A stretch of DNA of 64,000 nt from Cryptomeria japonica (lineage: Eukaryota; Streptophyta; Pinopsida; Cupressales; Cupressaceae), in NCBI RefSeq assembly GCF_030272615.1, contig NC_081415.1, positions 103,284,796 through 103,348,795 on the forward strand, in the 5' to 3' direction. Below the pieces are notes generated by a model that was given only the letters and a program-made list of their open reading frames with translations, was not told the origin of the DNA and did no database searches. Shown here piece after piece: positions 1 through 11,400 of this stretch (its first letter is position 1; each line of letters opens with the position of its first letter). The position numbers and the translations under genes are program-made.

Positions 1-3000
1 GAAGCCCATCCCCGCGTCCCCTTGTCTCCCCGTCCCCAATGGCCGTGGAACAATGTAATAATGATACCTATATCTTCCTTTTCCAATCAGTGTTTACTGT
101 TTTGGGTCATGATCTAAAATTCTTAATGCAATGTATGAAATTTAAAAAAATAAAATTAATATTTCATGAATCTGATTTCAATCCTTGAGCAAGTGGTATA
201 CTTGGGATTGGGAATACATTGAAATTCTGGAAGAACTGTGATCAATAAAGAGATTACTGGAATCCCAAACCTCCAAGTTGTGTTGATGTATGTGTGTGAA
301 ACTGAACATTGTAAATCAAGATGAAAAATATTTTAAGAAATGATGAATGCATTCTCTTTTAGGGCTTTTACCTAGTCTCTTAATCCATGTTCTTCACAGA
401 AGAGGTGCACTTCAGCAGCAATGTAATTAAGCAGATCCAGAGCAGCAACACAACAATTTCTGAGTTTGACTCAGTAACTATGCAGTTGAATTGGGATAAA
501 ACGTCATAATTTGATACATTGTAAAAAGTACCTCCTTGTCATTGGATGAGCTGAAGGGGCTTTGCAGTAATGGTTCATAAGGCACAACACTTGGATGAGC
601 TGAAGGGGCTTTGCAGTAATGGTTCATAAGGCACAACACTTACTAAATATTTTGCAAATGTAGCAGCAAGTTAAGTAGATTTGATCTTGGGGGAAACTCC
701 ATGGTTAACTGCACTTTAGTTGTAGTACTGGGATGGGTGACCTCTTGGAAGTCTTGACGCTTCACTTGTGTGAGCATCACCTAGATGCAATAAGTGCTAA
801 GTAAATCATTCATGCCCACAAGAGATGTGTTTGTGTGAAACACTACTCATGAATTGAGTTGACTCAAACAATACAGTTGAATTGTGATAAAACATCATAA
901 CCTTTGTTCTGTGTGTGGGTAAGACATCAACATGGAAAGAAATACATTGATGAAGAGAATAGTACCCACTTATGTAGGAGAGGATGCATGCATGTGTGTA
1001 GGCACATGATTTATCTTCTTCTAGAATTAGAATATTTTGTTTGCATGGGCAGGGGATGCTTTCCAAGATGGGATGTTGGAAGGATAAGTTTCCATTATGT
1101 TGATCTGTTGATTATAGGGATTGGGTTAAGGAGGATAACTACTTGTTTTCTTTGGATGCATGTTTTTTCTTCAGAAGTAGAAGATTTAGATTAGCACCCA
1201 ATTTAGAATTAGAATGTTCTAGCCTTTCTTCATGAGAAAGATAGGTGTGACTGTTTCATTAATTTCAATTTTGAGCTCGTGCAGTATATTAATTTTCAGG
1301 TTTAATGTGAAAACAGCTGTAGGTTTGAGAGTTCAATACTATGTATTCTTGTTCATGTTATTAGCTGTACACGTTCGTAGAGAGTATTGTTTTGATTGAG
1401 TTTTTTGTGGTTTAAGCTATTTAGTTTTAGGATTAAATGATTTGAGTGCAAAATCTGCTTCTAGGGTCTGAAAATTTAACATGGTATCAGACTAGAGGAT
1501 ATTAGATCTTCCAAGGTGTCTATGCTTGGAAAGGATGTTGCTTGTGAGATGGAGCTGTTGGAGGGTTTTAGCGTGGAAATACTTGGGATTCAATGATGAA
1601 GTTGACATGTTCTTGTGAGAGGTACAAGTTCCTATGGTAAGGTGTTGGGTGTGAAGCCCGGGATCTCAGTGATTGGAAAGTTGATTTTAACTTGAGATAG
1701 ATGGCTGATTTATTTTAGTGTGTGATGCTAAGAGTCTTTAGTGATTGAATAAATTTGGACATATGTGATGTAGAAGGGTGGGATGTCCCCATGTGCTCTA
1801 TTGATTGGAGTATTAATTTGTACTTGTGATAGGTTGTTGATCTGAGTTATTCACAATTGATTTGTTTGGATTTAGTGTGTTCTAGGCATTACAGATATGA
1901 CTAGTCTTTGTAGGCATGGAAAATTGATGAATGCATCTATCTCGGATTGTGCCAAGTCAAGCCTCCATATGATAGGTGACTTGGATCTTACTAAAAGTTT
2001 TCAATCTGTAAGAAATAATTAAATTGTTTTTTGAAACAAAAATCTGTGAAAGAAACACAATTTGATATATTTTCTTGAAATTTGTATGAGCTATGTTGCA
2101 GAGGATCTAACTCTACTTCCACTAAAAATATACTTGAGACCCCTATAGAAGAAATTCCCTTTGGGATATCCACCAATTTTTTTTTAAGGAATCTTATAGG
2201 GAAGATTCTCTTGGGAACTAAAATGCTATTATTTTAATGCTAAAGATGTTAGCATTGGTAGGTACATTTTGGTAATAAGTGAATATATTATGGAAGGAAA
2301 GGTAAGTGAAAAAGGAACAAAATGGATAACTAAGATAATGGAATACAACATTGACATTAAGCCCCCAAAGCTGGTAAAAGGGCATTGTGTCAGCAAATAA
2401 TCAATGAGAAAAGGCCAGATCAGCCTAACCTTGTGGAGAATAAAAAATGTCACGATGATTGAAGAAGAATATCTAGAGACATGGATTGAGGAAAGAATAT
2501 GGTTTGTGAAAGTAAGGGAATATGAGTGATATCCAGAAATGTCCTATTACAAGAGAAGAACATACATGTTGCAAGGAGTTTCTTTTGCTATATAGGTAGC
2601 TTTTTGTTCAAAAGAAAGCTTTAATGGAGTTTTGTTGAGATGCATATTAGGGAGTGCTACTAGGAGATTGTTGCATGAATTCCATTAGGGGACACCAAGA
2701 GGACATTCTTGATGCTAGCCTTTATCTTTGGGCTAGATAAAGACGAGGTGTATGGCTTTCAATTGGGAGATTTGCATAAGCTCATGACCATAATCCACAA
2801 TCAGGTCTTCCTATTTGATTTTGCAGAGACCATCACCAATTCCATACATTACTAGCTCACCAGTTCTAGAACACAATCTTCATTCTGCACGCATCTCATC
2901 CTTTATCAAAATTTACCATTCTTTCAACAATTCATGCATTTGGCATTATTTGAGGGTCAATTCAGCACCAAAAGGTCATTCTTGTGAATGCCAAGACTAA

Positions 3001-3645
3001 TGTTCTCTCACAAACTTCAATCTATTACAGGTTTGTCCTTGTATTAATAAAAAACAACATAATTTGTAAACAATTGTAAATTTTCCAAGAGGCAGTCTAC
3101 ATGAAAGCAATCACCTGTGTAAACAAAAATCCTTTCAAGAAGAATTTGACAGTCTAATGCTTGTTTGAAGAATCTCTAGCCACTTGGCACCATGACCTCA
3201 CCTGCAATGCCTAAATCTGCCGTGCAAAATGGAGAGAAGCATTTTAAATATGAATTAAATGGAGTTTGGGCCAAAAATAGTCATGGAAAGATTTGCATGG
3301 CTAACAACTTCCTGTGCCATAACTCCGATTTTAGAGAAGTGTTAAGAAGGTGAAAGTTGGGGGGACGCGTAGAGCATATATATATGCATATGCTTCCACA
3401 TTTTTGCCTTGCAATTAGAAGACACAGCAAAAAACGAGTTGCAGATTCAAGCATGATGAATATGACAGCTCCTTTGGCACTGTAGAAGTGGGAAACATTT
3501 GATAAGTGTGTTTAATAACATTTTTCTTATTGTGTATGGCATGAAGAAGTATATTGCTGTACATTGGAGGTGGGGGATTTTAATTTTTATCAATTACACT
3601 TTAAAAATGGAATGAAATAATTTTATGCTAATTCTCAATTTTCAG
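1..3645. other. AT-rich region without a recognised gene
   Basis: Both strands show only short open frames under 100 codons with no domain I recognise. A 49-bp tandem duplication is listed separately. TGGTATCAGAC at 1482-1492 resembles a Copia primer-binding site, but no LTR pair was found. The part just before 3646 may be intron, judging from the acceptor-like site at its end. Confidence 0.5.
542..639. repeat. Perfect 2 x 49-bp tandem duplication
   Basis: Bases 542-590 and 591-639 are identical 49-bp units starting TTGGATGAGCTGAAGGGG. Identity is complete, so the duplication looks recent compared with the surrounding decayed sequence. No coding frame uses it. Confidence 0.95.
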
Positions 3646-3851
3646 TGTTTGGCTTTGGCATTTTTAAGAAAGTGTTTCATCATGCAGAGTACTGTCTGCA
3701 AGACTGCAGCGGCAAATACGAGGCAGCCCTTGCCCCCATTGGTAGACCATTCCTTAAAATTGAGAGTGTGATCCAAAACGTTGATGCAAATAAACTCACA
3801 CAATCTAATCCAGAAGCTATAAAAGAACTATTATGGATTGTGGAAAACTAA
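3646..3851 (+). CDS. Candidate terminal exon of an unrecognised gene
   Basis: An open frame of about 68 codons ends in TAA at 3849-3851. It has no ATG at its start. The codon at its left edge straddles a pyrimidine-rich acceptor-like site (TTCTCAATTTTCAG, ending at 3645), as expected for a phase-1 terminal exon. The peptide is mixed and non-repetitive (for example FHHAEYCLQDCSGKYEAALA, then GRPFLKIESVIQNVD), unlike the retroelement proteins nearby. I could not place it in a family. No upstream exon was identified, so it may be an exon fragment or pseudogene. AT-rich sequence follows it with no clear polyadenylation signal. Confidence 0.35.
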
Positions 3852-4187
3852 TATCTTTAATTGAGACCATTCCTTGTTTATGGGACTCCCACGCTTCTGT
3901 GATTCAATTTCATTTCTTATGTTTTTGCTCAAATTTTAAAGTTGCTGAATACATTTAAATAAGGCTAAGAAGAATGCAAGCTTAGGATGTGTGCTTAAAC
4001 GTGGATTTTTAATTAGTTTTCCCAACATGCATTTGAGATAGGGCATCTGTAATTGCACATCTACCATGGCCGGGTTTTATGGTACCATTTATTTTATCAT
4101 GTTGATTTATGTTTAGATTTCACAGCTTGCTTTTGTAGCACACTGTTAACCATTGCGGTTGTATGGTTAAGCCTCATTTGGTCTTGT
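3852..4187. other. Short AT-rich stretch, nothing recognised
   Basis: It could be 3' untranslated or intergenic sequence after the candidate exon. No repeat or RNA gene is visible. Confidence 0.4.
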
Positions 4188-5865
4188 TGATGTGTCTTTT
4201 GTACACGACCAAACACAGAATAAAATATCTAAAGGTACCTTATCCTCTCTTGAATAAAGTTTCCCGATTGCTGAAGATCTCGCCGAAGGATCAGTCGGAG
4301 TAACTCCAAGGTTCTGATATGTAGGTTCTCTACGTGTGGATAAGCTCTTTGCAGTATGATGTGATTTTGTTGGAATCACAAGGGGACTTACATTCGATGA
4401 CCTGAATGTTTGATTCGCATGGAATCACAAGTCCTATTTACTAACAGGAAGATAAAGAAATGGCAAAAGATACAAGGTTCAGGAAGTCTACTCTGAGACC
4501 TAGAATGTGAGAAGATGGATGAAAGACTAGGTGGAGTCCTACTGGGCTGGGTCTCACCATCAGGTTGAACAATTCAACACCAACTTAGTGTGATCTTTTA
4601 AGGGATGTTTCAAATATGTCCAAATCGTACACCGTCAGATACTAATAACCATTCAAGATAATGCGTGAACAATAGAGGTGTTATGACTCGGGATTAAGCT
4701 TGTTCTATGCCAGTTGACCACGCAAGGCGCTCTTACAGTCAGCAAAAGGCTAGTGGTTTGGACTAGGTGGATTCCATGCGAGTGCATTCAATAACTTCTT
4801 TCATTCAATTTAATTATCTGTCATCTAAAATGAAGATTCAACAAGAGACCATGCATATTGCAAAGAAACAACACACTTCACCATAACTTCAATGAAAATG
4901 GAGTTTATTTATAATCAATGGCAACAATTTCTTGCCTTGTCCTCCTAATCTACTCTAATTGCTATTCTATCAGCTAACTATTCACTATTTCTAACTATTC
5001 ACCCCCTATTAACTATTAACCAACTATTAACCTTTACAAATGAGGAGCCAAGACTTTATATAGGGAGCCCTTTACAAACAGACGACTCTGATTGATTTAG
5101 AATCAATGGCTAGGATTACTAGATAGAAACCCTAATTAGTGTTTGTTACAACAAACTTCCTTAGCCAATTAGAAAATTACATTCCAAGGGTGAGGACCAA
5201 TAGGAAGCAGGGGTAGGTACATCGGAGTTTGTGCCGCCTTCGGTAAATTAGGTACATTGAATCTAGTCATGTTGAGGTGGACCAATCCTACTGGAGGAAT
5301 GATGACTAAGTTGCCACCTTGTCTAGTACTTGCTCTTTCCTCTTTTAATATTCAATTTGATGATGCTGAAAAGTTAACTTTGATTAACTCTTTTGAAACT
5401 ATCTGCTTCTTCAACGTACCCTTGCATTGACCTTGGTTGATCCCCCTCTGTCTTTAATGTGATGAATGATGTACTTCCTTTGCTTGACCAGGCTTCCTTA
5501 TTGTCAAGTCTTTCTTCTCCAGTAGCATATCTTGCCCTGAAGTGCTGGCAAAGCCTTTCTTTGTCATCTTGTGGTAGAATGACGTCTTAAGGCTAACTTG
5601 AACTCCTTGAACACCCCTAGTCTCCCAATGCTTCACAACACCTTGAGTCCTCCCTATGTGCATTTGGAACGTCCTTGATGATGATGGACTAGAAGAGGTC
5701 GTCCTTGTCCTGGCCTGGTCTTCTTTCATCTGCAAAACAAACCATAAGATGATTAAGGACACATAATAAATTCATTCTAACATAGCATTTTCTACCTTAA
5801 ATCATTAACAAGAAGACATCAAAATGAAGTTTGCTCAAGATTCTCCCCAAGGACAGGCCCTATAA
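4188..5865 (-). mobile_element. Probable LTR fragment of a retroelement, minus orientation
   Basis: The left edge reads TGATGTGTCTTTTGTACACG, which on the minus strand gives an LTR-like ...CA end. A TATA-like site read on the minus strand lies at 5055-5062. The stretch 4966-5040 is rich in AACTATT repeats, and GTTGAACAATTCAAC near 4564 is a small palindrome. No partner LTR or coding domain was found, and the right edge is unknown. The hairpin array that follows may belong to the same element. Confidence 0.35.
5055..5062 (-). promoter_or_regulatory. TATA-like box, minus strand
   Basis: The minus strand reads TATATAAAGT within a GC-richer context, as in LTR promoters. The assignment depends on the LTR call for 4188-5865. 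Confidence 0.35.
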
Positions 5866-8361
5866 GAATTTCCCTCTAGACCCTTTGGAAGGGTCAGGAG
5901 CAAAATTTGCATTTTAGGACAAATTTCATCATGTCTCTACTCCAAAATGCCTTCCAAAGCAAGCATACGTTATCCTTCTTTTCACAAAAGCCTAGGAATC
6001 CACAACTTGACCTTCATCATGAGCAAATTAGGTGAAATTGAGAATTCAAGTTTTAGGCTTGATATTTCATTTCCTTTACTTCAATACATCTTGCAAGGCA
6101 AAATAACATCATTCCATCCTCAACCACACCCTAGGAATCAAAGTCTTGGCTTCATACAAGGAGAAAATAGTTGATTTGGAGAATTTCGCTCTGGACCCTT
6201 TGGAAGGGTCAGGAGCGAATTTCTCTCTTTGCTTGTTTTCCCTCACTCAACTCCATTTCTTTCACTTTGTTATTACTTGATTCTCCATTTGAATCCTTCT
6301 CTCAACTTGACAATACTTACTTGGCCTAAAAAATGGCCAATAAGGAGAATTTCGCCAAAAACAATGGCTAGGGACAGGACCTATTTAGGATTTCGCCCTG
6401 GACCCTCTAGAAGGGTCAGGGGCGAAATCCTTGTCCAAGCTTAGAATCTTCATTTTTGGAGGCAACAATCCATTCAAGGGCAATCCTAGGGGCATCCCTC
6501 AGCTTGGTCTAGGCTTAGTTTGGCATAAAAAATGAAAGGAAAAGGTAGTTTTAAGGAATTTCGCTCTGGACCCTTTGGAAGGGTCAGGAGTGAAATTCAT
6601 ATTTTGAGCTTATTCTTCCATTCCTCTCACTTCCATCCACCTTCAAAGGCAAGGTCACGCCACTTCACACCCATCCAAGCCATAAAAACCAAGGATTTGA
6701 CTTGCTTTGAAGGGAAAATAGGTGATTTTAGGAATTTCGCTCCGGATCCTTTGGAAGGGTCAGGAGCGAAATTCATGATTTGGCTCAATTCCTTCAAATT
6801 TGATAATCACTAGCAAGTCAAAGTCATGCCTAAAGACATCTCCCATCTTAATTTACCCTAGCCCATACTTGACTTGGCATAATATTGAGAGAAAGGAGTG
6901 GTTTTGTGAAATTTCGCCCTGGACCCTCTGGAAGGGTCAGGAGCGAAATTTGAACTCTAGGTTTGACTCTTCATCTTTTCGACTCCAATCCTCTTTGCAA
7001 GGAAAGAATACACCACTCTTCGCCCAAGGAACAAGGTTTGGGGCCTAAACATGGAAGCAAAAGAGGTTTATCAAGAATTGTGCTCTGGTCCCTTTGGAAG
7101 GGTCAGGAGCGAAATTCTTTCTCTAGGCAAAATCTTCATCTTTCAATGTGTCCAACTACCTCTCAAGGCAAGAAAATACCAATCCACCCTCCAACATGCC
7201 AACGCCTAGCCAAAACAAGGAAGAAAATAAGAGCTATAAGGATTTTCGCTCTGGACCCTTTGGAAGGGTCAGGAGCGAAATTCTTGTCTTGGTCAAAAAT
7301 CCTTCACTTCTTCACATTCTATCACTTGGAAAGGCAAAGACACATCATTTCCCTTCCAAATACGCCCAAGGAACAAGGTTGGTAGTCTAAACAAGGAAGC
7401 AAATGAGGCTTATGAAGAATTTCGCTCTGGACCCTTTGGAAGGGTCAGGAGCAAAATTCACAATTTTGGACAGGATCCTCACTTTTCAACATTTTCAATC
7501 ACTCCCTAAAGCAAGAACATATCAACCTACCCCCACCATGCCCAAAGAACAAGACTTTTAGTGCAAACAATGAAGAAAAAAGGGGTCTTCTAAGAATTTC
7601 GCTCTCGACCCTTTGGAAGGGTCGGGAGCGAAATTCATATTCTTGATTGATTTCTCACCTCTTTCATCCAATCCATTTTCAAAATTGATCAAACTCAGCC
7701 TCCTTTCGCCATAATCAAGTCCACTTGCCATCCACTTGGCTCAAAAATCTTCATTTTCAATGCCTTAGGCCAAAATTGAGGGTCAAATGAGGATTTCGCT
7801 CTGGACCCTTTGGAAGGGTCAGGAGCAAAATTCTCATTTTGAGCTAATTTCTTACTTCCTTTCTCCTTTTCATGCCTTGGACACATTTTGTTAGGCTTCC
7901 TTCCATCATGACCATGCAAATTTGCTCTTTAAGTTGACACATAGCTCAAGATTTTGTGAAAAATAGGGTTTTATATGAATTTTGCTTTGGACCCTTTGGA
8001 AGGGTCTGGAGCAAAATTCCTATTTGGGCTCAAATCCTGACTTCATTTTCACATTTCTTCACTCCAAATGAGTGTTTTGCCTTCACAAATGCCTAGGAAT
8101 GAGCTAGTTCATGACTTTGGCAATGTAGAGTGTCTTACAAAGGGATTCGCTCTAGACCCTTTGGAAGGGTCAGGAGCGAAATTCCTATTCTAGGCTTGAT
8201 TCACTTTGGAATTGACTTGACTTTGGCCTCGACTCATGCTTAGATCCATTTCCTTCAATATCCTTGCAAATTTGCTCAACCATTCAATGACTTAGGCGAA
8301 GAATTTAGGTCCTTTGGGAAATTTCACTTTGGACCCTTTGGAAGGTTCAGGAGTGAAATTT
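5866..8361. repeat. Array of 14 conserved 43-bp hairpin cores in a diverged ~177-bp repeat
   Basis: Cores start at 5866, 6181, 6388, 6556, 6732, 6909, 7075, 7241, 7417, 7594, 7791, 7977, 8142 and 8319. Most spacings are 165-197 bp, with one of 207 and a first gap of 315. Each core is an 11-nt arm GAATTTCGCTC, a 2-nt mismatch, GACCCTT, loop TGG, AAGGGTC, a 2-nt mismatch and the return arm GAGCGAAATTC. The sequence between cores is related but much more diverged (recurring CAAGGCAA and CCCAAGGAACAAGG). Short open frames run through the array, but the core falls in different frames, so coding is unlikely. The gap after the first core holds a possible degenerate copy near 6035-6048. Confidence 0.9.
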
Positions 8362-8391
8362 GACATTTTAGCCTCTCCGTCAAGATTCATT

Positions 8392-8468
8392 TATGGAATA
8401 TAACTTAAAGTATAAGTGATATTTCCTTATATCTTTCTTCTTTCTTATACTTTAAGTTATATTCCATA
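8392..8468. repeat. 25-bp perfect inverted repeat with 27-bp spacer
   Basis: The left arm 8392-8416 and right arm 8444-8468 are exact reverse complements (core GGAATATAACTTAAAGTATA). The spacer is T/C-rich. It lies 30 bp after the last core of the hairpin array. It may be the remnant of a small foldback element; no target duplication was confirmed. Confidence 0.85.
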
Positions 8469-10306
8469 TATACTATCAGGATGTTTGAGAGTGGTTTCGG
8501 ACCTCCAAGAGTTATAATGCAAAATCTAGTTTTTGGAGGATTCTTCAACTTTCTAGACTTAGTTAAATTTCAGGATCAGGATGACATTCCAGACAGCGCC
8601 AAATTTCAGGACATTTGAACATCAGGATGACATTCCAGACTTCATCACTCACCAATTTGACTTAACTCAGACCTTCAAGGATGATATTTACTCACCAAGC
8701 CTCATTGACCTCCTCAAACAAGACACAATTAGCAACAAGAGTAAAACTTTGTCCTAAGGAAGACTTTCAAAGAAACCCTAATTTTGGGGCCCTGTGGACT
8801 CAACTTGGCTCAAGCAAAGCCTGCTATCTTAGTGATCCCGCTGGCAACACTCAGCATGCAAAGGCTAATAGACAAAACCCTAAAAGAGCTAGAAAAACAA
8901 ACCCCAGAAAGCAAAAAGTAGGGGTCCCCATTTGCAATGGGGTGATGTGTGAATATGTCACAACATGTCTGTATGATGACAATGGGCATTTGGCCTTTCA
9001 GTAAATTTCATACACATTGTTGTGTTCAAGGCGAACATGGTGAAATGGAAATGGATTATTTTTATGTTTGCAAGGTTCAGTTAAAAGCAAGGATCCAGCT
9101 GAAACATCTTGGTAGTAATACTGCTGATAAATTTGGAACCAGAGATAATTGTTTTAAATTGGGATGTGTGGGGCTTATTCATCTTGTTTGGGTTTGTTGG
9201 ATTGTTCTGCTTTTTCCCTTCTGAAATTTGGTTATATAAAATGGTCATAATTCAATTAATCTAATTTTTAAAACGGAAAGTTAATATTTGGGATCACAGT
9301 TTTTTACCTAGAAATTTGCAATTTTTAAGGCAGCGATCTTTAGTTTACATAAATGAAAAACACCTATTTCAATTCTCAACCGCTAATTTTTTTTTTTTGT
9401 TGTAAATTTACTGCATATAATCCCATACATTGCAGCTTGTCCTCTGTAAATGCAGACCCAAAATCTGCATCCTGTTTTTCTTTAGAACAAGGTGTGGCCA
9501 GGTGTGAAATTCTATACTTAAGCCCATTATTATGTGAATTATGAACGGTATAGATATTCTTGCTGATGAGGGCTTAAAAGGTATGAAATACCTAACCAGC
9601 AAATGACATGGTAAAATGAAGTATTCAAGAGCCAAGTATGTTTTGAACTGTGAAATTAGGGGATCGATTGAAGTAGCTGTCTATACACTACATAAGATAT
9701 TTCAGCCCATATGGTTCTCCAATAAGTAAAGCTCCCATCCTCTTAGACTTTAGCTAGATTAAAGTAGCTGCCAATATGTTGTACTAGGAATTTTGATTTT
9801 AAGCACCAAAATGGCAGGTTGTTTGTATCAACATCTGTGGTGGTCCTCTTCTACACCTTAAAACACTGTTGCAAAAGTCTCCACTCAGTGAGAATTGAGA
9901 TCATCTTTCAAATCAAGTTAATAACAATGAACTAGGTAGTTGCCATGATAATAAGATTGATGGCAACTTTTGGTTTGGTTTATATTTGGAAAAACAACCA
10001 TTTCAAAATGAATTAAGAGTTTTTATTATAAATAAAACTTTAAAAGTATATATAATATATTCAAGATAAAGTCTGGAATATTATAAATATATAAAATAAT
10101 ATCAGTTAATAAATATAATGGAGAGATGAGTTAATTTGATACCCACTTCATGTTTGAAGATAATTATTGTACAAATTAGTTTTATTACACATAGTTGAAT
10201 GACACAATTTTGACTATTAGTTGTTGAAGGTTCAATAATTGAAAAAATGTTTGATAGTATTAAAACTTCAATTCTTATAAGAAATCAATTATTCATTATA
10301 GTATTC
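8469..10306. other. Non-coding region with a short direct repeat
   Basis: ATCAGGATGACATTCCAGAC occurs at 8575-8594 and again at 8631-8650. Open frames at 8681-9224 show no recognisable domain. A purine-rich stretch followed by TGATGTGTGAATATGTCACA near 8942 could mark an LTR edge but has no partner. Bases 9225-10306 are AT-rich with nothing recognised. Confidence 0.4.
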
Positions 10307-11400
10307 AATTAATAGAAATTGCCTTGAAAATAGAAAGGATAAATTAGAGTTCTTTCCTATTTTAAATTGAAAATAAGCATTGAAAAAATGGGGGGAGAGA
10401 AAAATGACACATGGCTCTACAAATTATTTTCCCTCTTTCTTATTTGCCTTTTGATTTTTCTTCAAATTTTATGTGCAAAACTTATTATTAATAATTTCAT
10501 TTAAAAATACTATTTAAGATAATTTGCTTAAAAAATTAGCAACAAATTCAATAATCATGAGACCACCAGCCCTAAAAAACATTGAGTAGTGGCCACTAAC
10601 TGAAATAAGTCAAGCAGCTGCATAGGACCTACATAATATGTTATCTTTAATTTTAGATATTTTGAAAAAATAAATGTTTATCCATTTATGACAATTGTTT
10701 TTTCTTTAAAAGAAAATAAATTTTCATTGATATTTATTGTACTGTTCAATTAATAGAATTTGCTTTTAAAATAGATTATTAATTGATTTTGTTGAACTTC
10801 AAGAGTATATTGTCGAATTTAATTGAGACGTGCATAGAGATATATTTTAGATATTTAAAAAAAAAAAATCTTTAATTCAGTTTTAAATTTTATATTTGAT
10901 GACTACCTTTAATAACTTTCTATAGAGTAAACTATTTTTCCTTTTCATTGAGTACACATTAGTTAGTTATTTATTGTACTTTTTCAATTAATAGAAATTG
11001 CCTTCAAAATAGATTATTAATTGATTTTGTTGATCTTTAAAATTATACTATCTAATTTAATTAGGACATTCATAGAGATATTATCTTTAATTTTAGATAT
11101 TTTGGACAAATAATTATTTAATTCAATTTTATATTTTATATTTGAAGGCTATCTTTAATAAACCATTTAAAAAAAAAAGAAAAGAAAATTTCATTGAGTA
11201 GTCACTACTTAGTTATTCATTAAGTTTTCAATTAATAAAAATTGCCTTTAAAGAAAGATTATTAATTGATTTTATTGATCTTTGAAATTATACTATTTAA
11301 TTAATCGGGACATGAATAGACATATTATCTTTAATTTTAGATATTTTGAGAGAAACATATCTTTAATTCAAATTAATTTTTATGTTTGATGGTTAGCTTT
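10307..11400. repeat. AT-rich tandem repeat, period about 240 bp
   Basis: The block AATTAATAGAAATTGCC followed by GATTATTAATTGATTTTGTT and then ATTATCTTTAATTTTAGATA recurs with starts near 10748, 10986 and 11230. A partial copy starts near 10307. Copies differ by substitutions and indels. It abuts the telomere-like repeats, a satellite-like arrangement. Confidence 0.7.

Noticed and set aside
1482-1492. Copia-type primer-binding site TGGTATCAGAC
   Set aside because: Short match only; no LTR pair, polypurine tract or coding remnant located nearby.
6532-7390. Open frames with recurring FGRVRSEI and LDPLEGSGAKF peptides in the hairpin array
   Set aside because: The same core is read in different frames and the peptides simply translate the palindrome; no conserved protein.
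5866-8361. CRISPR-like array: 43-bp palindromic repeats with variable spacers
   Set aside because: Spacers are 120 bp or more, are related to one another, and the sequence is plant nuclear; no cas genes. A diverged tandem repeat with a conserved core fits better.
9353-9544. Frame with a long T run resembling a splice acceptor tract
   Set aside because: No coding similarity and no matching donor or neighbouring exon.
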